Origin: an uncultured Lachnospiraceae bacterium
GTDB taxonomy: Bacteria > Bacillota > Clostridia > Lachnospirales > Lachnospiraceae
NCBI GenBank assembly: GCA_910577105.1
Contig: CAJTMB010000016.1
Coordinates: 1-64,000, forward strand
Length of the DNA: 64,000 nucleotides
Direction: 5' to 3'
The notes under the pieces were generated by a model. It did no database searches. It was given only the letters and a program-made list of their open reading frames with translations, and was not told the DNA's origin. The position numbers and the translations under genes were made by a program. Below, piece by piece: positions 35,109-44,270 of the stretch (position 1 is the stretch's first letter; each line of letters begins with the position of its first letter).

Positions 35109-36500
35109 TTATAACTCACAGTTATTTACCGTTCTGGGGAAAGGAATGACATCCCTGATATTACCCATCCCGGTCAGGTACATAACGCATCTCTCAAATC
35201 CCAGTCCGAAGCCTGCATGGCGGACAGAACCGTACTTGCGCAAATCCAGATAAAAGTCGTAATCTTCCTTCTTAAGCCCCAGTTCTTCCATTCTCTTTTC
35301 CAGTACATCCAGATTATCTTCCCTCTGGCTGCCGCCAATGATTTCACCGATACCCGGAACCAGACAGTCCATCGCCGCAACCGTCTTTCCATCCTCATTC
35401 AGCTTCATGTAGAAAGCTTTGATTTCCTTGGGATAATCCGTTACAAATACCGGCCGTTTAAACTCCTGCTCCGTCAGGTATCTCTCATGCTCCGTCTGCA
35501 AATCACAGCCCCAGTGTACCTTATATTCAAATTCATCGTTATGCTTTTCCAGAATGTCTATGGCTTCCGTATAGGTCACATGCCCAAAATCGGAATTTAT
35601 CACATGGTTTAACCTTTCAATCAGGCCCTTATCCACAAATTGATTGAAAAATGCCATTTCTGCCGGCGCATTTTCCAGCACATAACGGATGACATACTTT
35701 ATCATGGCCTCCGCCAGCGCCATGTCGTCGGTCAAATCCGCAAAAGCCATCTCCGGCTCTATCATCCAGAACTCTGCCGCATGGCGGGTTGTGTTGGAAT
35801 TTTCAGCGCGGAAAGTGGGTCCGAAAGTATATACATTTTTAAACGCAAAGGCATAGGTTTCCACATTGAGCTGTCCGCTTACCGTCAGATTTGTGGGCTT
35901 TCCGAAGAAATCCTGACTGTAGTCCGGCGCACCGTCCTCGGTCCTGGGCAGTTTATCCAGGTCCATGGTGGTAACCTGAAACATCTCTCCGGCGCCCTCA
36001 CAGTCGCTTCCCGTGATAATCGGCGTATGCACATACACAAAACCTCTCTCCATAAAGAAAGAGTGAATGGCATATGCCGCAAGGGAACGCACCCTGAATA
36101 CCGCCTGAAACGTGTTTGTTCTTGCACGGAGATGCGGAATTGTCCTTAAATATTCAAAACTGTGCCTCTTTTTTTGCAGAGGATAGTCGGCGCCCGACAT
36201 CCCTTCCACAAATGCCTCCCCGGCCTGCATTTCAAAAGGCTGCTTCGCCTCCGGAGTAGCCACAATCGTACCCTTTACAACGATTGCGGAACCCACGTTC
36301 AGTTTGGTAAGCTCCTCAAAATTCTGCATCTTATCATGATACACCACCTGCAAAGTTTCAAAGTAGGTGCCATCATTGAGAACCAGAAATCCAAATGTCT
36401 TGGAATCCCGGTTGCTTCTCACCCAGCCGCCTATCGTCACTTCCCTGCCGATATAACTTTCCCTGTTTCGGTACAAGTCCCTGATATCCGTTAAATCCAT
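35109..36500 (-). CDS. asnS: Asparaginyl-tRNA synthetase
   Basis: A 463-residue class II aminoacyl-tRNA synthetase. N-terminal OB-fold anticodon-binding domain (about 15-105, REVTIGGWVRSNRDSKTFGF), motif 2 in FRAENSNTTRHAAEFWMIEPE, motif 3 in GFGLGFERCVMYLTG. RDVIPFPRT at the C terminus is typical of AsnRS. It charges tRNA-Asn in the cytoplasm. Only 38 bp separate it from the upstream gene, so there is no room for a T-box leader; it may be co-transcribed with the peptidyl-prolyl isomerase gene. Confidence 0.96.
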   Translation of the reverse strand: MDLTDIRDLYRNRESYIGREVTIGGWVRSNRDSKTFGFLVLNDGTYFETLQVVYHDKMQNFEELTKLNVGSAIVVKGTIVATPEAKQPFEMQAGEAFVEGMSGADYPLQKKRHSFEYLRTIPHLRARTNTFQAVFRVRSLAAYAIHSFFMERGFVYVHTPIITGSDCEGAGEMFQVTTMDLDKLPRTEDGAPDYSQDFFGKPTNLTVSGQLNVETYAFAFKNVYTFGPTFRAENSNTTRHAAEFWMIEPEMAFADLTDDMALAEAMIKYVIRYVLENAPAEMAFFNQFVDKGLIERLNHVINSDFGHVTYTEAIDILEKHNDEFEYKVHWGCDLQTEHERYLTEQEFKRPVFVTDYPKEIKAFYMKLNEDGKTVAAMDCLVPGIGEIIGGSQREDNLDVLEKRMEELGLKKEDYDFYLDLRKYGSVRHAGFGLGFERCVMYLTGMGNIRDVIPFPRTVNNCEL

Positions 36501-36538
36501 GTTTCTTCCAGCCTTTCTTTTATTAATAATAAATCACA

Positions 36539-37579
36539 TCAATACTCTGTAATCCGGGCATTTTCCATTAGAAACTCCACTACTTTGTTATACATAAAGT
36601 ATTCCCTGAACTCTTCTTTGTCCGCCTCAGCCAACAGGGCTTCCACGGACTCAATATTATTTTCTTCCACAAATTCTTTCAAAGATTCTTCCAGTTCCTC
36701 ATCCGAAACATTCAAACCTTCTTCATTGGCAACGTACTGCAAAAGCATCCCCTGCTTTGCATTTCTCTCCGCTGCCTGTGCTATATAAGACGCGGAATCC
36801 ATCTGATAATAATACTGGCAAAGCATTTCCACATCCGCGCCAAGCTGCGCCGCCTGGCTTTCCAGCGAACTGCGGATAGGCTCAGAGTATTTTTCTATTA
36901 AGGACTCCGGCGCATCCTTTTTTAAAGTGGCAATTTTATCAAGGGAAGCAAGAACGGCATCCTCCCTGCCCGCATTGTATTCATAATCTGCCCTCAGTTC
37001 AAGATACTCCCTGCAAAAACCGAAAAACTCTTCCACTGTTGTGTATTCGCCTTCCGTGATAATCGCCACATTCCCGTCCGTCATCTGTGATATGTCAGTA
37101 GCATAGATATAATTTACCGTAACGGTAAACACCACTTCTTTACCCGCCATTTCCGGATTGTAATCCTCCGGGAAAGTGAGCGGCAGTTCCACGGTTTCTC
37201 CGGGCATCACGCCAATCAGGCCCTCTTCAAATCCGGGAATAAACTGGCCTGAACCGATTCCTAATGTTGCGCCCTGCGCCGTACCGCCGGCAAAGGCAAC
37301 TCCGTTCTCCGTTCCTGCATAATTAAGGTTGATAGTGTCCCCGTTTTCGACCGCCCTGTCCATAATGCCGTATGCACTCAGTGCAAGGGAATTTACATCT
37401 TCTTCCGTTATTTCCCTCTTGGCCGCGACAGTAATTTCCAGTCCTTTATATTCACCGTCAAACTTTACATACTTGGAAACCGAAATGTCTTTTAAATAAC
37501 GGCTCGTTTCTTTCCCACAGCCTGCAAACATGCCGACTGCCAAAAGAAAAGCAAGCACAAACACAAGTTTTTTCTTCAT
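36539..37579 (-). CDS. Trigger-factor-like FKBP peptidyl-prolyl isomerase lipoprotein
   Basis: A 346-residue lipoprotein. Signal peptide with lipobox MFAGC (about 17-21), an FKBP-type PPIase domain (about 75-170: NGDTINLNYAGTENG, then IGSGQFIPGFEEGLIGVMPGE), and a C-terminal helical domain like the trigger-factor chaperone arm (about 180-340). It probably assists folding of exported proteins on the outer face of the membrane, analogous in place to PrsA (inference). Confidence 0.88.
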   Translation of the reverse strand: MKKKLVFVLAFLLAVGMFAGCGKETSRYLKDISVSKYVKFDGEYKGLEITVAAKREITEEDVNSLALSAYGIMDRAVENGDTINLNYAGTENGVAFAGGTAQGATLGIGSGQFIPGFEEGLIGVMPGETVELPLTFPEDYNPEMAGKEVVFTVTVNYIYATDISQMTDGNVAIITEGEYTTVEEFFGFCREYLELRADYEYNAGREDAVLASLDKIATLKKDAPESLIEKYSEPIRSSLESQAAQLGADVEMLCQYYYQMDSASYIAQAAERNAKQGMLLQYVANEEGLNVSDEELEESLKEFVEENNIESVEALLAEADKEEFREYFMYNKVVEFLMENARITEY

Positions 37580-37700
37580 CCTTTTTTCTTTTTCCTTTCA
37601 TTTTACCGGTAACCGGCATCATTTTCACATGGAAATACCACACAATATCTATATATATACCACAAAACGGAAGTTCTTAAAAGTCCTTTTTCCCCGGTTT

Positions 37701-39173
37701 TTACAAAAGCGGCGATAAGAGCCTGCTGACTTGTTCCTTTACGCGGATATATAAGGAACGGCTGGCATACATGTGCTTCGTCACCTGCGTGCAGTATTTC
37801 AAGTCCTCCTCAAAATATCCAATCATTTCTCTCGCCTTTATGTCATCATAAACCACTGCATTTACCTCAAAATTCAGGGCAAAACTGCGGATATCCATGT
37901 TTGCCGTCCCATAGCAGAATACTTTTTCATCCACAATAATCCCTTTAGAATGCAAAAATCCGTTGTTGTAGGTATAACAGTTTGCCCCTGCCATAACCAG
38001 TTCCCCCATATAGGAGTATGTTGCCCAGTATACAAAAGGATGGTCCGGCTTACAGGGTATCATCAGATTGACCTCAACACCGGAATGGATTGCTATCATA
38101 AGAGCGGTGAACATGGCGTCATCCGGTATAAAGTAAGGGGTCTGGATATAAATTTTTTTCTCCGCCTTATTAATCAGTCTGACATAGTTGTCCCTGACAG
38201 GCTGTAAAGAGGTATCCGGTCCGCTGTACACAATCTGGACGTCACACCTGTCCCTGTGCCTTGCCGTAATCCCCTGCATATACTTGGCTTCCAGAAACAG
38301 GTTTTCCTTTGCGGCATAATTCCAGTCAAGCAGAAAACGAAGTTCCAGACCCAGAATGGCCTCCCCGCATATCCTTAAATGCGTGTCCCTCCAATAGCCG
38401 AACTTAGAGTCCAGTCCTATATACTCCTTACCAATATTAAAGCCGCCCACGTAGGCAACCTGATTGTCAATCACCACTATTTTTCTGTGGTTGCGGTAAT
38501 TCATACGCAGGTGCAGACGACGCATTAAAGCCGGAAAAAACTCCGCCGTCTTAATTCCCTTTCTGTTAAGCGCTTCCCAATATTTGTGCTTGACGGAACG
38601 GCATCCCATGGCGTCATACAATATCCTGACTTCGACACCCTGTTCCACCTTTTCCAGAAGCACATCCTTTATCCTGTTAAAAAGAACGTCATTCTTGATA
38701 ATATAATATTGGATATGGATAAAATCCTTTGCCTGCTTTATGTCTTCTATCAGCGCCTCAAACTTTTTATTTCCGTCCACAAAAATATCAATGTCGTTGG
38801 TATCGGACAAAACGGCGCCTACCGTATCCAGGTTAAACATCACCAAATCGGAAAATCCGTCAATGTCCGGCGCATGTTTTTGCAATTCGTTGCTCCGAAG
38901 CTGATGCTCCTGTTGACGGATGGCTTCGTTTAGTCTGTCCTCAATCTCCTTAACCTTAAACATTTTCCTCTTATGCATGTCTGTTCCGAGAAACAGGTAA
39001 AAAACAAATCCCAGAATCGGTATAAAATAAAGAAGCATTAACCATGTCCATACGGTTTTCGGGTCCCGGCGCTGAAAAAAGACAATCACCACCGCAAATA
39101 TAATATTTAAGAAAACAAGATGTCCAAACAAAAATTGTACTACCGTTACAAATGCATCCCAAAACTGCTGCAT
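37701..39173 (-). CDS. cls: Cardiolipin synthase
   Basis: About 490 residues from the Met at 39173, 7 nt after GGGGG; the ATG at 39179 is too close. Two N-terminal transmembrane helices (about 10-60) precede two phospholipase D domains. HKD motifs: RNHRKIVVIDNQ in the first half and LHSKGIIVDEKV in the second. It condenses two phosphatidylglycerols to cardiolipin at the membrane. It is divergent from plsC, another phospholipid gene. Confidence 0.95.
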   Translation of the reverse strand: MQQFWDAFVTVVQFLFGHLVFLNIIFAVVIVFFQRRDPKTVWTWLMLLYFIPILGFVFYLFLGTDMHKRKMFKVKEIEDRLNEAIRQQEHQLRSNELQKHAPDIDGFSDLVMFNLDTVGAVLSDTNDIDIFVDGNKKFEALIEDIKQAKDFIHIQYYIIKNDVLFNRIKDVLLEKVEQGVEVRILYDAMGCRSVKHKYWEALNRKGIKTAEFFPALMRRLHLRMNYRNHRKIVVIDNQVAYVGGFNIGKEYIGLDSKFGYWRDTHLRICGEAILGLELRFLLDWNYAAKENLFLEAKYMQGITARHRDRCDVQIVYSGPDTSLQPVRDNYVRLINKAEKKIYIQTPYFIPDDAMFTALMIAIHSGVEVNLMIPCKPDHPFVYWATYSYMGELVMAGANCYTYNNGFLHSKGIIVDEKVFCYGTANMDIRSFALNFEVNAVVYDDIKAREMIGYFEEDLKYCTQVTKHMYASRSLYIRVKEQVSRLLSPLL

Positions 39174-39427
39174 ATTCATACCCCCGCATACCGCCGGCTG
39201 ACTGCGGTACCGCTTACTGTTCCAGTTCTTCCTTTGCGCATATCATTATGAGTATACCACACAACCTTGGCAAAACATACCCTGAAATAGCGTGAAACAT
39301 AATAAAATATGCTGAGAAAAACCTACAGATTTTTTATCAAACTATCTTTTTACTGTTATTTCTTCCAAAATCTGTTATAATGAACGCGTGAGCGTTAAAC
39401 ACTTATCAAAAGCTAAAGGAGATTTTT

Positions 39428-40189
39428 ATGCTACGTTTTATTCTTGTTTCTTCCTTTGTTATACTGTTTTTAATTCTTTCCATACCTGTTATGATTGTTG
39501 AATGGATAATCGGCAAATTTAACATGGATGTCAAAAGCCGCAGCAGCCTTGCCATTGTCAACTGGGCGTTTCGCTGCGTTATCTTTCTTGCCGGAACAAA
39601 AGTGGTTGCTCTGGGTGAAGAAAACATTCCAAAGGATTGTGCTGTTTTATATGTGGGAAACCACCGAAGTTTTTTTGATATAGTGCTGACCTATGTGCGC
39701 GTACCTCGTCCTACAGGCTATGTTGCCAAAAAAGAAATGGAAAAAGTCCCCCTCTTATCCGTGTGGATGAAAAATCTCCACTGCCTTTTTCTGGACCGTG
39801 ACAACATCAAGGAAGGTATGAAAACCATTCTGACTGCCATTGAAAAGGTAAAATCCGGCATTTCTATCTGTATTTTCCCGGAGGGAACACGCAACAAAAC
39901 TGCCGACACTTTTCTCCCCTTCCACGAAGGCAGCTTTAAAATTGCAGAAAAAGCAGGGGCTCCCATTATTCCCATGACAATCGTAAACTCTGCCGCTGTT
40001 TTTGAGGACCAGCTCCCCAAAATCAAAAAACGCACTGTTGTCATAGAATATGGAACCCCCCTGTATATCAGCGAGTTATCAAAAGAAGAGCGAAAAAGCA
40101 TCGGTACTAAGGTTAAATCCATTATAGAAGAAACCTACTTCAAAAATAAGGCCTCTTATTTTCCTGCATCCCCTGAACAGGATTCCTAA
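39428..40189 (+). CDS. plsC: 1-acyl-sn-glycerol-3-phosphate acyltransferase
   Basis: A 253-residue PlsC. One N-terminal membrane helix (about 1-24), the acyltransferase HX4D box NHRSFFDIV (about 78-86), and the substrate-binding FPEGTRNK. It makes phosphatidic acid from lysophosphatidic acid. AAAGGAG (39415-39421) precedes the ATG. Divergent from cls and convergent with murF, overlapping the murF stop by 4 bp. Confidence 0.94.
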   Translation: MLRFILVSSFVILFLILSIPVMIVEWIIGKFNMDVKSRSSLAIVNWAFRCVIFLAGTKVVALGEENIPKDCAVLYVGNHRSFFDIVLTYVRVPRPTGYVAKKEMEKVPLLSVWMKNLHCLFLDRDNIKEGMKTILTAIEKVKSGISICIFPEGTRNKTADTFLPFHEGSFKIAEKAGAPIIPMTIVNSAAVFEDQLPKIKKRTVVIEYGTPLYISELSKEERKSIGTKVKSIIEETYFKNKASYFPASPEQDS

Positions 40190-41643
40190 TCCTGTAATGT
40201 CTTCAGCGCTTCCACCACGGAAGCAAATCCCATCCCATGTGATGCCTTGATTAATATGGTGTCATGAGGCTTCAGCAGGCCGGGCAGACAAGCAAGCAGT
40301 TCTTCCCGGTCTTCAAAGTACCTGATATCCTGGGAACCGTCATATTTTTCCATTGCCGCATCATACATATACCGTGCATTTTTTCCCACGCAGAATACCG
40401 CATCCGTTCCTTTATCCACTGCATAAGCGCCCACTTCCGCATGGAGGGCGTCTGCATTTTCTCCAAGTTCAAACATATCACCCAATACAGCCACCTTCCG
40501 CTCCAATGCTGTTGAAAGCAAATCAAGGGCTGCTTTCATGGATACCGGATTGGCATTGTAGCAGTCATCTATGACAGTCTTGTCGGAAATTTTCAGGATA
40601 TTGCTTCTGCCGCCAACCGGCTGCACGCCTTTTATCCCCTTCTGTATCTCTTCTGCCGTAAGATTTAACAGGCTTCCCACCAGCGCCGCTGCCATGGCAT
40701 TAATTACCATGTGCTGCCCCGGAAGCGGAATATCCACAGGATAAGCCGCATCTTTACTCCCCGGCTTCCTGTTCGCATCCAATGCCATATGCATGACAGC
40801 GCTGCTGCCAAACAGTCCCCGGCTTTCTATATCAGTTGCATACACTGCAAACCCTTCCTGTTCAGAAATGCCAAAATGGTGAACAGACTTTCCGTCCGCT
40901 TTATTTACCTGAAACAGCATATCATCTTCGCCGTTTAAACAGATTTTCCCATTTTCCTGCATATAATCAAAGATTTCCGTTTTAGCTTTAAAAATTCCCG
41001 CCCTGTCATGCAGATTTTCAAGATGGCACTGCCCTATATTTGTTATGACACATATGTCAGGTCTTGCCATCTCCCCGAGTCTGCTCATTTCCCCAAAATC
41101 ACTGATTCCCATCTCCAATACGGCAGCCTCATGTTCCCTGCGAATACGCAGTATCGTAAGCGGAAGCCCGATTTCATTGTTAAAATTGCCCTCCGTTTTC
41201 AGCACATTGTACTTTTCCGAAAGTACACCTGCAATAAATTCTTTGGTACTGGTTTTGCCCACACTGCCGGTAATCCCCACGACGGGAATGGCAATCTGTT
41301 TCCTATAAAACGCCGCCAGTTTTTTCAAGGCATCAAAAGAATCTCCAACCAGTATATATGGCCCCCATGCTTCTTTGGGAATACCGTGTTCCTCTTCCAC
41401 CTGTGCAGGTGTCTTTTCCGTTATAACACAAGCCGCGCCCTTCTCAAACACCTGTCCGATAAACCTGTGTCCATCCACCTTCTCTCCTCTTGCCGCAAAA
41501 AAGAGACCTCCGGCTTCCAGCTTCCTGGAATCAATTACCGCACAGGTTATGCCTGCTTTTTCCATGCCCTTTGCCCCGCACAGTTCTCCCTGGCAGGCTC
41601 CCGCAATATTCTCCAATGTCAGATATTCCATGGTATTATCCAT
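40186..41643 (-). CDS. murF: UDP-MurNAc-tripeptide--D-Ala-D-Ala ligase
   Basis: A 485-residue Mur ligase. ATP-binding P-loop GITGSVGKTSTKEF (about 124-137), central ligase motifs NNEIGLPLT and NIGQCHLENLHDR, and a C-terminal domain with VIDDCYNANPVSMKAAL. It adds D-Ala-D-Ala to the UDP-muramyl tripeptide in the cytoplasm. It is directly downstream of ddl, so the gene pair makes and uses the same dipeptide. Confidence 0.96.
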   Translation of the reverse strand: MDNTMEYLTLENIAGACQGELCGAKGMEKAGITCAVIDSRKLEAGGLFFAARGEKVDGHRFIGQVFEKGAACVITEKTPAQVEEEHGIPKEAWGPYILVGDSFDALKKLAAFYRKQIAIPVVGITGSVGKTSTKEFIAGVLSEKYNVLKTEGNFNNEIGLPLTILRIRREHEAAVLEMGISDFGEMSRLGEMARPDICVITNIGQCHLENLHDRAGIFKAKTEIFDYMQENGKICLNGEDDMLFQVNKADGKSVHHFGISEQEGFAVYATDIESRGLFGSSAVMHMALDANRKPGSKDAAYPVDIPLPGQHMVINAMAAALVGSLLNLTAEEIQKGIKGVQPVGGRSNILKISDKTVIDDCYNANPVSMKAALDLLSTALERKVAVLGDMFELGENADALHAEVGAYAVDKGTDAVFCVGKNARYMYDAAMEKYDGSQDIRYFEDREELLACLPGLLKPHDTILIKASHGMGFASVVEALKTLQD

Positions 41644-41683
41644 ATGCTTTCCCCATTCCCGGGACGAGGTCCCTATTTCCCGA

Positions 41684-42721
41684 TTATGCCTTGCTATCCC
41701 TTAACGATACCGTAATCAACTGCTCACAAAGTTTCTCAAAACTGATTCCCACAGCAGCTGCCTCCTGCGGAAGCAGGGAAGTGGGTGTCATCCCCGGAAG
41801 CGTATTGGCTTCCAGACAGTAAATCCCGCCGTCTTCTCCCATCATAAAATCCATGCGGGCATAATTTTTCAGCCTGAGCGCCCGGAATGCCTCCTCGGCG
41901 TAATGCTGCATCTCTTCCGTCTTTTCTTTTTGAAGTTCTGCAGGGCAGGTTTCTATGGTACTGCCTGCCTGATATTTATTCTTGTAGTCATAAAAACCGG
42001 TAAGAGGGGCAATCTCTATCACGGGAAGCGCCCTTCCGTCCAAAACGCCTACGGAAAACTCCCGTCCTTCAATATACTGCTCTATGATGGCTTCTTTGTC
42101 ATATCGGTAGGCTTCAGCCTTTGCTGCCTCATATTCCTTTTCATTACGGGCAATGCTGACGCCCACGCTGGACCCACCGCAGCAGGCCTTTACAATACAG
42201 GGAAAGGGCACCTTTCTCAAATCCTTTTCCCCTTTTTTCAGGCTGATGCCTTTCGGAACAGGCACACCGTACTGCATGAGGATGTCTTTGGTAAGCCCCT
42301 TATCCATGCAGAGGGCAGAACTCACATAATCCGTACCCGTATAAGTAATGCCCATCAAATCAAAGCAGGCCTGTATCTTTCCATTTTCCCCGTTTTCCCC
42401 ATGCAGTGCCATGAATACCACATCGGCTTTCTGGCAGATGGCAATCACATTTGGCCCGAAAAAATTCTTTTTCCAGTCAGGGCGGCGCGCTCTTATCTCA
42501 TCAAGATTAGGATTTGTTTCTTTGATTCCGGTCACCTGTGCTTCCCAGTCCTCCCCGTTCTCAAAAATATTTTCCAAATCTTTTCCTGCGTATCCAAGAA
42601 AAACGTCGAGTAAAATCGCATTATGCCCTAACCTTTTTACTGCCCTGTAAATCATTTTTCCGGAACTCAGGGAAACATCCCTTTCCGTACTGATTCCTCC
42701 TGCCAGTACCACGATATCCAT
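41684..42721 (-). CDS. ddl: D-alanine--D-alanine ligase
   Basis: About 345 residues from the ATG at 42721 (MDIVVLAGGISTERDVS), behind GGAGGAG. ATP-grasp fold: substrate loop LHGENGENG, ATP-binding PCIVKACCGGSSVGVSIA, metal site ARMDFMMGEDGGIYCLEANTLPG. The EANTLPG ending with Leu-Pro is typical of D-Ala-D-Ala ligases; I see no vancomycin-resistance-type context. Operon ddl-murF. Confidence 0.95.
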   Translation of the reverse strand: MDIVVLAGGISTERDVSLSSGKMIYRAVKRLGHNAILLDVFLGYAGKDLENIFENGEDWEAQVTGIKETNPNLDEIRARRPDWKKNFFGPNVIAICQKADVVFMALHGENGENGKIQACFDLMGITYTGTDYVSSALCMDKGLTKDILMQYGVPVPKGISLKKGEKDLRKVPFPCIVKACCGGSSVGVSIARNEKEYEAAKAEAYRYDKEAIIEQYIEGREFSVGVLDGRALPVIEIAPLTGFYDYKNKYQAGSTIETCPAELQKEKTEEMQHYAEEAFRALRLKNYARMDFMMGEDGGIYCLEANTLPGMTPTSLLPQEAAAVGISFEKLCEQLITVSLRDSKA

Positions 42722-42725
42722 GTTT

Positions 42726-44102
42726 TTACTCCTCCTGCCCATGACTCATGATTTCACTTAATATCAAAATATATCTCGCCGTGTTTACGCTGTTTTCTCC
42801 AATCTGTGATGCAGATTTCGCCGAACACTCCCCGCTGTCAACATAACACAACGCTGCTGCATTTTCCCCGGCCAGGTAATTATGATGTTTTTCCAGCAGG
42901 GTCGCATATTCATGGTTAGTAATGATATAATCTATGGAAGCTACCACTACCATTTGAAACAAAATGTCATCCAGACTGTTCTTCTCCAGGCTGCTGCCTG
43001 CCATATAGGCATCTTCCTTAGACAGTTCTGCAATTTTCTCCGCCTCTTCAAACAGCACGCCTGTTAATCCGGCACATAAATCCACGTTCACTTTCCTCTT
43101 GGTCGCCGCATAAGTCAGCGTACCCAGAACCAAAACCTCATTTTGCGCATCGGGTACAAGGTTTTCTCCCAGTGACTGGGCGGCTGCATGGTAGGAATAC
43201 CGGCCGGTAGCACGATACAGCTCTGTTGCCGCGTAAAACATCAGTTCATCATCCGAGTCTTCCCCGTCATGCTCCAGAAATTTCCATGCTTTATCCGCTG
43301 CCTGTAAACAAGCTGTCGCATAGATGCTGTCAAATTTCTGGTAGGTATAGCTGAACTTTGCCAAAACTGCCGAAAGCCACGCCGTTTCCTCCCGTTTATA
43401 ACCTTCTTTTGTCATAACTGCCCCTGTTTCCGCATCCTGTAAAGAAAGCAGCCATTCCACGTATTTTTTTATTTCCGCCGCTATGCGGGGTTCCCCATCA
43501 CCCTCCTCCCCGCTTTCATATGTCTGTGAAAACAGTTCATAGGATAAAAGAAGCATGGAAATACAGCGGCAGGCCTCCACAACATCTTCTTCGGACAGAT
43601 TCTCCCTGTGCTTCGCAATAATGTCCAGAGAATTTTGCATCAGCTCCTCGTAAAGGGAACTTTTTACATCAAACGGGTAAGAACGTCCTACGATATCACA
43701 CTCCAGATAATAAGAGCCCTCTTCCGCCCATGAAGTAAAATCCCCATAACTAATATATTCCCCGGTATCAGAATCGTACCCCTGTGCCTCCAACCTTCCG
43801 GTATAAACAGCTTCTCCCGTAGAAGCGTCCACTATCCGGAAGCTATCCGGCAGTTTCTCACCCCGCACCACTGCTATCTTGATTGCGGAAGGTTCATAGC
43901 CAACCTGGCTGATTAAAACACCCGGCATCGTCCGCGGCACCTCATAATCAAGTATGGGAGCCGTCTCCATTCCGTCCATCGTCATGGCTCCTGTTCCGCC
44001 CTTCCCTGCCGGTTCCCCGGCATGGCTGCATCCTGAAAGAATTGCCGCTATCAGAATAAGCAATATTATGTTTTTGATTCTGTTTTTATTAAGCAATAGC
44101 AA
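42726..44102 (-). CDS. GH9-like (cellulase family) lipoprotein of uncertain activity
   Basis: The frame is open to 44270, but a terminator occupies 44229-44266. TTG at 44102, 5 nt after GGAGG, gives a proper lipoprotein signal peptide (LLLNKNRIKNIILLILIAAI, then LSGC), so I take about 458 residues. Residues about 55-145 resemble the Ig-like CelD_N domain preceding GH9 enzymes (ISQVGYEPSAIKIAVV). The rest is an alpha-helical barrel-like region. The usual GH9 catalytic Asp/Glu signatures are not evident, so it may be a non-catalytic glycan-binding relative. It lies 4 bp upstream of ddl. Confidence 0.65.
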   Translation of the reverse strand: MLLLNKNRIKNIILLILIAAILSGCSHAGEPAGKGGTGAMTMDGMETAPILDYEVPRTMPGVLISQVGYEPSAIKIAVVRGEKLPDSFRIVDASTGEAVYTGRLEAQGYDSDTGEYISYGDFTSWAEEGSYYLECDIVGRSYPFDVKSSLYEELMQNSLDIIAKHRENLSEEDVVEACRCISMLLLSYELFSQTYESGEEGDGEPRIAAEIKKYVEWLLSLQDAETGAVMTKEGYKREETAWLSAVLAKFSYTYQKFDSIYATACLQAADKAWKFLEHDGEDSDDELMFYAATELYRATGRYSYHAAAQSLGENLVPDAQNEVLVLGTLTYAATKRKVNVDLCAGLTGVLFEEAEKIAELSKEDAYMAGSSLEKNSLDDILFQMVVVASIDYIITNHEYATLLEKHHNYLAGENAAALCYVDSGECSAKSASQIGENSVNTARYILILSEIMSHGQEE

Positions 44103-44228
44103 GCAGTCCTCCGGTTTCAGAAAATCCTTATAAATAATACTTTTCGCTGGCGATATTATAGCATGAATACCGATACGGGTAAAGGTTTGGAGTCCTGCTT
44201 TCCCGTATTTCCCATCTTTTGCAAAAAA

Positions 44229-44266
44229 GAAAAGGAGCAGCGCACTTTTTGCACACTCTCCTTTTC
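44229..44266 (-). terminator. Terminator of the amidohydrolase gene
   Basis: GAAAAGGAG (44229-44237) pairs with CTCCTTTTC (44258-44266); TTTTTTGC follows on the minus strand. Confidence 0.8.
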
Positions 44267-44270
44267 TCAT

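Noticed and set aside
36501..36538. T-box leader for asnS
   Set aside because: Only 38 bp of intergenic space and no T-box core.
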